Positions 56,986 through 64,000 of a stretch of DNA of 64,000 nucleotides are shown here, one piece after another. The notes below the pieces were generated by a model, which was not told where the DNA came from, searched no databases, and saw only the letters and a program-made list of their open reading frames with translations. Within the stretch, counting starts at the first letter, position 1. Every line of letters starts with the position of its first letter. Origin of the DNA: Spirometra erinaceieuropaei. Taxonomy: Eukaryota; Platyhelminthes; Cestoda; Diphyllobothriidea; Diphyllobothriidae. Position numbers and translations under genes: made by a program. The stretch lies in assembly GCA_902702965.1 (NCBI GenBank), contig CACRXP010000612.1, forward strand, positions 62,001-126,000, in the 5' to 3' direction.

Positions 56986-59800
56986 TTCCTCGTTGAGTAA
57001 ACTCGCCGTCAGGCTGCCTTTGTTTCGTCTTCTTAAGTCCAGTGCCGTTACTTGGTCCTGAACTCTACGAACGAGATGATATTGGCCGTTGTAAGCTACA
57101 GAAAGTTATACATGCCTGTTGATAGAGGTGGCATTGGATCACTACGCCCCAAGCTTTAGCCGTTCTGATTTTGTTACAAATATTCATGAAGTGTATATAT
57201 TTTCATTTCTGAAAATTGGGAGTCACACTTTCATTGGAATCACCAAAATAAAAGGAGGATGAACGCACTAAAAACAGTCTGGAGGTAATTTACTCACCCG
57301 TACCAAATATCTGAAAAAACATCCAATCCTAAATCTACTTACAACATTAACTTACATGATCTAGTCATTAGTTGATAAAAAGTTTTTGTCCTGAATGCAA
57401 CGGGAGCACGTTTATATCATCAGCAAACTCACAGCTGCCTGTTTGGAGGGGTAAAACTTATAAAGAAAGGATCCTTAAGAAATAAGAGCAGTTCTTAACA
57501 TTCAAGAATGTCAGACGCGTGGTCTGCCACTTTTGACGAGAATCTGGGAGGTTAATGCAGCGTTGCATAAATATATTTACTGCATCGTTTTCTGGTTATT
57601 GTACTTGTAAGTAATAAATAAACTCATGGAATAACGCTCAAAACTCAATACACCCGCATGTATGACATTTTTGACGAGTACTTTTATCATTAACGACAGT
57701 ATTTCGATTAACGTAGTCCATGGTGTTGACTGCCACTTGCATTTAACCCATTGAATGCAATAATAATGTCCATGTGGTCTGTTACATTGTGACTGCACGA
57801 CTATGAAGACGCGTCTTAGAAAGGAAATTTTGCCTGGAAGTAGAAGGGAGTTAACACCCAAAAGTCTGACATTTGCCCTATGTACACAGTACACGATGTT
57901 TTCTCTTCTTTCCTTCGCCCTTCTTTGAGAAAACCTGTTTTTAAGTAACCACACTCATTCTGTCGATAACTAAACCAAACCTACTTTCAACAATTATTAT
58001 AGTAAAGTATGTCTCAAATATATAGGAAAGGATTTAAACGTTTTTCTTTCACTTAGAGTTTACTGCATTGCTTTCGCATGTATATTCATCAGTAATTCGT
58101 TTTGCTAAATTTTTTGAGAATGATAAGGACGTAAAATAAGTTTGCTTCTCTGTAAGCAAGTTCCCGCGTACGCTACCGCTGCTCTACCAACAACAGCAGC
58201 TGAGATGATCATGTCCGACTTTTGAAAAGTTGACGCCTGGTTCAGTCGACTGTGTGCTAAAAGGCAGGACTGAGACTTTAGCTGAGCGATATGGGTTTTT
58301 CGTGAAGCTCGAATGTCAGCAGTGTTAAGAACAATATCCAGAGCATTAAAAAACATCTGGATAATTTCGCAAACGCCTTTCGTTTATTTGCCATAGTCGT
58401 GTGCCGGTAAGTCATGAATAGCAATATTGAGCGAACAGCAATTTGAGAGCAGAAGGGCACTTAACTGCTGACAGATTGCGCCTTAATAGGCCTGTGCAGT
58501 CGACTTTGACTGGTCCTTCCGTGTGAGCGAAAGACGTTTTTTTCTCACAGCCACGACCAGCCTCAGAGACGGGAAAAAAGACTTATAAAAAGTTCTTCTA
58601 AATAATTGCGTGAGCATTAATAGCTTGTCTCTCAACAAATATTCCACCGGAGAAAAAAGTATTTGATTATATAGATTAACGATTCTTACGGCCAAGTTCA
58701 TTTTAGACAAGATTCCCATTTATTAAAAAATTGTCAATTAAATGAAAACACGTAAACACGGTTCCATGTCAACGCAAATTAAATTAAATACGAATTCATA
58801 AAATAATTAACAGTTTTGAAACATTTTAGGACTGTCAACGTTTAGTAAATACGTCATATAGTGCGCTCTAAGCATTGCCGTAAGCACTCAATGCATGATT
58901 TAATAGGTCTTATTGACATGATTTAACCAGGTAAAGCATTACACCAACCCTCTTTCGATCTGCGAACAACGAGGGCCACGGTCTTTAAGCCAATTCGGAG
59001 GCAGACTATTGTAACGGTCGTCTTTTACTGCAGTTTCCAAACGTAATAGTTGATATGTTTGCATTTTTCGCCATCAAGTCCTTCTTGTATATGCATTGCG
59101 CAGAAGAATAGCAGTTTTTGGGTTAAAGCCCTGTTGGCAACATATTGTCTGTTAGACGAAGCAATTATCTGAAAGCATCGCATGTCCATTTTTTTAAGCA
59201 TGCACCGGGATGGATCGAAGGTCATTAAACGATCTTTGTGACTTAATTGGATGAACAGTTACACTTTAAATCTAAACTTCCGCGCAAAATTATACAAGAG
59301 AATTAATTCACTTTAACTCTGAAGACTTTCGATGACTTTAATCCAGGCAACAGCTGCCATGTAGCTGAAATTATTTGGTACCTGCGAAAAAAATTGTGAG
59401 CTGATACATTATTGAAGACTGTTGTATGGTGTTTGATGTTAGCCTAAGTAGAAAAGTGGCTTTTAAGAACTAATGAACATGCCATTTGGAATCATGGGTT
59501 CATTTTTAAATCATGCATGTGCACTGCTATGTTACGTTTATTTGCTGTTAAGCAGCCCTAATATATTGAAAAGGTCTACTGTGGTACAGAACTGCAGGTA
59601 AATGAGACATGAAAACGCGTCTGAACATAGTTTTCGTGCGCTCGTTTTATGTTTGAGATTAAGGCTTTCGTTACGAGTCGAATTCGCTTTTATCTCCCCC
59701 ACGACAGTTCGACTGTCCATTTGGACGATGTCCACAGTGTTTTACACAGCAGTATGCAACATGCACGGTGACGTGCGCGTGAATTAGTTTATTTTGATAG
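56986..59800. other. Interval without recognisable gene
   Basis: Short frames only. The longest is a 125-codon minus-strand frame at 57954-57577, with no known similarity. Confidence 0.35.
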
Positions 59801-59807
59801 CAGACTT

Positions 59808-60242
59808 ATGCAGCATCGGCCGCATCCACTCTTCCTTCCTCTTACCCCACTCAAGAAGACCGGGACAGGGAAGGGCGAAGGCGGAACCCACGGCCGAACT
59901 CACATTTTGACTCTTAACTCTACACCATTAATTCCTCACATCAAGTGTCCGGGTTTTCGATTAACACCATCAACGGATGGTGACAGGAATCCCGGTAAGA
60001 ACGGCTTCTATCGGCAACCGGGATTCTCACCGCACCCCGGATTGTTGGCATTTATTATGCTACACAATTTGCTAATGCGCTTCAGGATCCGATATGACCT
60101 CTGTGTTAGTTCAACGCATCCACTACGTGGTCCGTTTATGGGCACTTACAACCACGACCAAAATCGCCATCACTGTTGTCGTTCTATTCCTGTAGTTGTT
60201 ATGCGTAAACGTAGTTCAAAACTGATTGATGCACCGCAGTAG
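59808..60242 (+). CDS. Hypothetical 144-residue open frame, doubtful
   Basis: Begins with ATG and runs 144 codons, unusual for this AT-rich region. The N-terminal half is rich in Pro, Thr and Gly (HPLFLPLTPLKKTGTGKGEG), the C-terminal half in Arg and His. No domain, signal peptide or membrane segment is recognised. The local base composition is higher in G+C than the surroundings, which alone can lengthen chance frames. I could not link it to any retroelement in the window. It is reported because it is the longest frame not explained by an element, with low confidence that it is expressed. Confidence 0.2.
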   Translation: MQHRPHPLFLPLTPLKKTGTGKGEGGTHGRTHILTLNSTPLIPHIKCPGFRLTPSTDGDRNPGKNGFYRQPGFSPHPGLLAFIMLHNLLMRFRIRYDLCVSSTHPLRGPFMGTYNHDQNRHHCCRSIPVVVMRKRSSKLIDAPQ

Positions 60243-60735
60243 CTGCGTTAAGATTACCGTTAAAACGTTGTAAAGTAACCCCTTGACCGACTTAAGAAGT
60301 AAGACAAGGCAACTGCTGGTTTTCGTCCGCGGGGTGGCTTGCCATGTAAAAATAAAGAGAGTGTAGGATAGCACGATAACAAAATCACAGCAAGTTATGT
60401 GTAATTAAGTTCGGTAATAAACTTTAAACTCTGAGTAAATCAATATATAGCAAGATGTACAGTTATAGTCCGATTTTTGGTGCAAGTATCCTTAGGTAAA
60501 AATACATCAGCAACATTGAGATAGCCGCGTAATAATTTCTAACTGCCATCAGACAATTGTAAGTATATTTGGGGTATGGAAGTTGCCATAGTATCAGAAC
60601 GGGCACCCGATCGAAGTGCAAACTCGCGTTTTTTGCTAATATTCCGCCGCTGCATGGCACGGCTGCCAAGGGTTCTAAACTTCAGTCGGTCCCTCAGAAG
60701 GCTTGTCAGGGCTTTAAGCCAAACCCGTGCTGCTA
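60243..60735. other. Interval without recognisable gene
   Basis: Nothing recognised. Confidence 0.3.
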
Positions 60736-60740
60736 GTATG

Positions 60741-61316
60741 ACATATTGCCAATAGAAGCGAAACGACGAGTCCAAGGAAGTAGTCTTGAAGAAGGATACA
60801 CGATCGCCTGGACAAGAGCTTTATGAGCCTGACGTTTCGGATTCCTACTCGAATCCATCATCAGAGACACATAAACAGAAACGGATGGTTGTTGTACAAG
60901 GGGTTGCGGTATTTAAGGGATGCAGCAGCCATGCTACCGCATACCTATGAACATTCACGGCTGCCCCCTTCATCCGGAATGGTCGCAATTGGTGTGATCA
61001 CTGCTTGATGGCCGACATTCGAGTCGATAATTGCTGCAATTTCTTTGCGTGCATTGGATGTTAGCGTGATGATTGCTCGACCATCTGACGCACCGGCCCC
61101 GGTGTTGGGAAAATTGTTCACCTCTGCGCTCCCCGTATGGCTTGTTACTCCGCCAAGGCGAAATTTACGCACGCAGTATGGAGTGGGAAAATTGTTACAA
61201 TTGTTGCTGGACTGGGGGCCAGTAAACAATGATTCCAGTAGCTCCCGGCTCACGCGGTTGTCACCTCCTTCTTCAAGACTACTTCCAGGGACACGTCTCT
61301 TCGCTTCTATGGGCAA
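60741..61316 (-). pseudogene. PLE alpha nuclease C-terminus and arm, flanked by 55-bp inverted repeats
   Basis: On the minus strand, an open stretch of 123 codons (61316-60945) encodes DNRVSRELLESLFTGPQSSN, FPTPYCVRKFRLGGVTSHTG and GAGASDGRAIITLTSNARKE, the C-terminal block of the PLE alpha nuclease plus its arm-encoded extension. The GIY-YIG core is not included. The first residues of the frame derive from an inverted copy of the element's own 3' tail: 61262-61316 is the reverse complement of 60741-60795 (shared AGAAGCGAA, GTAGTCTTGAAGAAGG). This is the inverted-arm structure in miniature. The well-preserved hammerhead motif lies at 60870-60828. Confidence 0.8.
60828..60870 (-). ncRNA. Hammerhead-ribozyme-like motif, best preserved
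   Basis: On the minus strand: GTCT, CTGATGA (60864-60858), one extra T, helix II GGATTC/GAATCC (perfect 6 bp, loop GAGTAG), GAAA, CGTC, AGGC. Helix I GTCT with AGGC forms 4 bp with one wobble. All conserved core positions are present in type I order. Helix III would be the self-complementary ACGT. Confidence 0.75.
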
Positions 61317-61985
61317 TTACTAAGGCTTTATTAACATGGTATGCGAATTTACTTTGTGATGTTAAAAAAATCGAACACCTTTGGAGCACTTCGCTGTAAT
61401 TTTGTTCGGGTATACTTGGTGATGCACTGTCATGTACAACTCTCAATTTAAGTAGTCACAGTTAATAAGAACGCAATTTTATTTCTACACTATAATAGTT
61501 CTAACCTCTTATGAGAGTAATCTTACTACCGAACAAACTAATGAGCGGAAAAATTTCAGGAGACCTTTTAAAGTAAAGCCGATTAATTATAGTTTACAGC
61601 GTGGATTAATGCTCAATAGCAATAACAATTTTGGAAAAAAAGAAGAGGATAGTTTTCACAGGTGCTCTTTGGTTGGTTGTCGTTAATCGTAATTTTTCAG
61701 ACCCATATTCTTAGATAAACGCAACATGTACTGTCGTGGACCCCCAAGTAATGACATTAATGTTTGTCATAAGGCAGAAGATCAGTCAATTGGCGAGTCT
61801 GCTGCACGGAAATCTCTCGGCATTTTGTGCAACATATGTCTGTTTGACTGGCCTAGAGTCTTTAAAACCTTTTAAGGTTTAAGTTCGCTAGTGCGTCGCC
61901 ACGTTCGCTCTTTCGAATGCAACCAAATCGTTTAGTAGTTCTACCGTGTTGCCGCTAGATACTCGAATTATGGTTCTCAGACCCG
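61317..61985. other. Interval without recognisable gene
   Basis: AT-rich, with nothing recognised. Confidence 0.3.
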
Positions 61986-61989
61986 TAAT

Positions 61990-62400
61990 CCAACAACAAG
62001 CGCAGTGACCTTACGGGTACCATATTCGGCGCTGAGACATTCCATGCGCAGGGGAAACAGCCATCTGCGCAGGACGCGGGCGCTCAACTATCCTGATGAC
62101 AGTGGTCCAAACTCGCGAGTAACCATCACGTCAATATCCAGCCCGGATGATGAAATCGCCGCAATTAACTATTCGGACCTGGACTGACGAGCCATCATCG
62201 CCATAATTACGACCCCCAGGGTTGATCACGGGAGCTGTTAATTATAGTGCGCATGTAGCCAACGGCGTCTACGCTTTATAAATGTCGCAGGCTTTGTGCG
62301 TCCACTATCTTTAGCTGCAGCTGTCTCTGAGAGAAGGTCCGAAACTTCATCTTCTCGCATCTTCTTCTTCTTCCGGACACATAGTTTTGCCGATGACCTC
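61990..62400 (+). pseudogene. PLE alpha-like nuclease C-terminal arm with damaged hammerhead
   Basis: 62020-62187 encodes VPYSALRHSMRRGNSHLRRT and NSRVTITSISSPDDEIAAIN, matching the arm-encoded block of PLE alpha (TPYSVLRHRLAK, DGRAIITPESNTGEEISSIN). A stop follows, then RAIIAIIT, and at about 62318-62352 a hammerhead remnant (GTCTCTGAGAGAAGG, TCCGAAAC) in which part of the CTGATGA box and helix II have collapsed. The plus orientation faces the minus copy at 60741-61316, so the two could be arms of one larger element with its body lost. Confidence 0.65.
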
Positions 62401-63870
62401 AGTATTTGCAACATTAACCAGAGGTGCAAGGGTTCAATGGGTGCAGCAGTTTTAAGCAGATTACTGCTTTCGATCCATACAATACTCCGGCATTTGCACT
62501 CTCGCTATTTTAGAAAATTCTTCGGACTCGCCAGCAACATAGATTTTGTCACACCAAGTAACATGACATAATCGTTCTCCGGGGATTCCTTTACAGGTTT
62601 TTGACTGTGTTTAGAGTATTTTACTGTTTCTTTGGCCGAGAGAAGTTGATTGAGATCGCGGAGGGAACTGCAAGATAGCACATTTAAAGGTGAGATGGAG
62701 CGGGCACGATTTTAGCAGCAGCAGGGTGAAAGAACCCGCGTAAGGGCCCCGTTATAGTTGGGTAATGATAATGGGATTTTGCACGTGAGCAGCAAGAAAA
62801 CAGAACCCAGAACCGCATAATCGGCAGAATGACTGAACTCTAGGGCATCAAATCGCACAGATGTGGTCATCTGACTTTCTCAAATCGACAAAATCATCGG
62901 TTCTTTAAAAATTGGCGTTGGCAAGCCGATTCACACGGTTAGCGTCGAAAAATATATTTTTCAGCGCAACAAGGATAACACGCTCAGGTGTGCAACCAAA
63001 ATTTAGGACATATATTAGCAAAGAAATTTGCCGGGTGATACTACAGCGTCCATTCCTGCTCATATGTATAAGCATTGTGCTTGATAAAACTGCCTAGACA
63101 CATTTCCTGTGCAAGAAAAGCGTTTGCATTTTAAGGGAACTGGGGTAGTGAGCAAAGTAGACAATGGCCAAGTTGTCCAAAAATTCTCGTCAGTTTCTGT
63201 CATCGGGTTTCACGAGGCAGGTCACGTATTTTACATAGCCGGACAAAAAGGAAGGGACGTCGATTGTCCAGACAAACTGTAACCCCGATTGTACGCGGAC
63301 GGATATGAGCAGGGGCTTCAATGACAGAGATTGCCGGCTGGAAAAAAAATGCAAACGCCAGCATCGACACAAGTCTGTGAACAGTTGTATACGGCAGATC
63401 AGGGACAATAAAAAGGAACAATGCATGCGAGTACAAGGACGGTTGCCAAACCGACGCTGTGATGCGAAATGGTATTTGTCCTCGAGGCAGCAATTACTCC
63501 AGACAGTTAGTCCTTGGGCAGACGGCCGCCATTACTAAGGACATACTTTAAGTGTTGTGAGGGGCTGTATTTGCCTATCTTGGGCAAGGAGGGCCCGGTT
63601 TCTTTTGAAAAAATACCAGCAGCCAACTTAAAACTATCTTTCCTTCACAGCTATGCCCAAAGACGCTAAATTTATTTTCGGTTTGTACTGTACACTTGTA
63701 TTCCAGAAGTTTATGTAGGTCGCCCACGGAAATAGACGATACATGGATTTTAAAATGTCTTCCAAGTGACTGCATGCAAATACACAAAGCCTGGTAGCAA
63801 CATAATGAATACTGCAGTATATTTTTGCATCGCAAGGAGACGCATAAAGTATTTTTTTGATGAAACGGTA
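62401..63870. other. Interval without recognisable gene
   Basis: Short frames only; no family similarity. Confidence 0.3.
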
Positions 63871-63874
63871 GGCC

Positions 63875-63978
63875 GAAGGACCCCACTTAACTGTCGGGTA
63901 GACTGTGAATCGTGTCAGGCGGAAATGTTTGTGGGGCAGCACACCAGACGGCCAGATAACGAAATGCAAAAATTTGCT
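63875..63978 (+). pseudogene. Probable PLE GIY-YIG nuclease start fragment
   Basis: Encodes CRVDCESCQAEMFVGQHTRR followed by PDNEMQKFA. The pattern Cys-x2-Cys, then FVG in the YIG position, then a T/R-R motif resembles the start of PLE GIY-YIG nucleases (compare CQNSAARYVGETGKR in PLE beta). Only about 30 residues fit; the rest is lost or beyond the window. It could be chance. Confidence 0.4.
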
Positions 63979-64000
63979 TGAATTTCAAACTAAGTTCTTA

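Noticed and set aside
57577..57954. 125-codon minus-strand frame as a host gene
   Set aside because: No recognisable domain, low-complexity-free but featureless, no splice or start context, in an AT-rich interval.
58105..58356. Minus-strand frame with THIAQLKSQSCLLAHSRLNQ, reminiscent of the region after YIG in PLE nucleases
   Set aside because: No GIY-YIG core precedes it and the similarity is only a few scattered residues. It is too weak to call.
1..64000. CRISPR arrays, operons, ribosome binding sites, replication origins
   Set aside because: The window is eukaryotic repeat DNA. No regularly spaced short repeats or gene clusters of that kind are present.

Overview
ORGANISM AND TYPE OF REGION. 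This is eukaryotic, AT-rich, repeat-dominated nuclear DNA, almost certainly from a flatworm. The best guess is a diphyllobothriidean-type tapeworm such as the Spirometra/Schistocephalus group. The evidence is the kind of elements present: Penelope-like elements (PLEs) with GIY-YIG endonuclease and hammerhead-type motifs, an RTE-like LINE with an EEP endonuclease and a C-terminal C2H2 finger, and tRNA-derived SINEs. The species call comes from remembered family resemblance, not a search. I found no convincing host gene, rRNA or true tRNA gene. Bacterial features (operons, ribosome binding sites, terminators) do not apply. One assembly gap (74 N) lies at 22413-22486.

LAYOUT. 0-4.5 kb: tRNA-derived SINEs, including an inverted pair inside 13-bp direct repeats, a PLE endonuclease remnant on the minus strand, and degenerate repeats. 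1.5-2.2, 6.3-7.1, 17.6-18.6, 42.3-43.3, 44.5-44.9, 45.1-45.4 and 47.5-48.5 kb: members of one non-autonomous family with long terminal inverted repeats (called E here), with TA flanks and CAGT-type ends. 11.2-13.8 kb: a decayed PLE (lineage 'beta') between inverted arms that each carry a hammerhead motif. 14.5-17.5 kb: the youngest-looking element, a PLE (lineage 'gamma') with about 0.75-kb inverted arms encoding an identical endonuclease C-terminus, and a nearly complete but broken reverse transcriptase. 22.9-30.7 kb (unit A) and 32.6-40.2 kb (unit B): a segmental duplication. Each unit holds an RTE-like LINE split by a PLE arm, a PLE ('alpha') endonuclease C-terminus with hammerhead motifs facing each other, about 3.5 kb of non-coding DNA and a PLE RT fragment. 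40.2-44.3 kb: a smaller tandem duplication whose second copy carries an E insertion; the first copy shows the empty site. 45-64 kb: scattered PLE fragments at 52.1, 60.8, 62.0 and 63.9 kb, a GC-rich island at 48.5-49.4 kb, and long stretches with nothing recognisable.

HOW IT FITS TOGETHER. The window is a graveyard and workshop of retroelements. PLEs use an RT plus a GIY-YIG nuclease for target-primed insertion and characteristically leave inverted partial-LTR arms. Hammerhead motifs sit in those arms and face each other. Every coding region seen is broken by stops, frameshifts, tandem duplications or truncation, so no element here looks autonomous. The most informative observations are the paired hammerhead motifs with a self-complementary ACGT closing helix, the E family with its empty site, and the strongly uneven divergence between units A and B.
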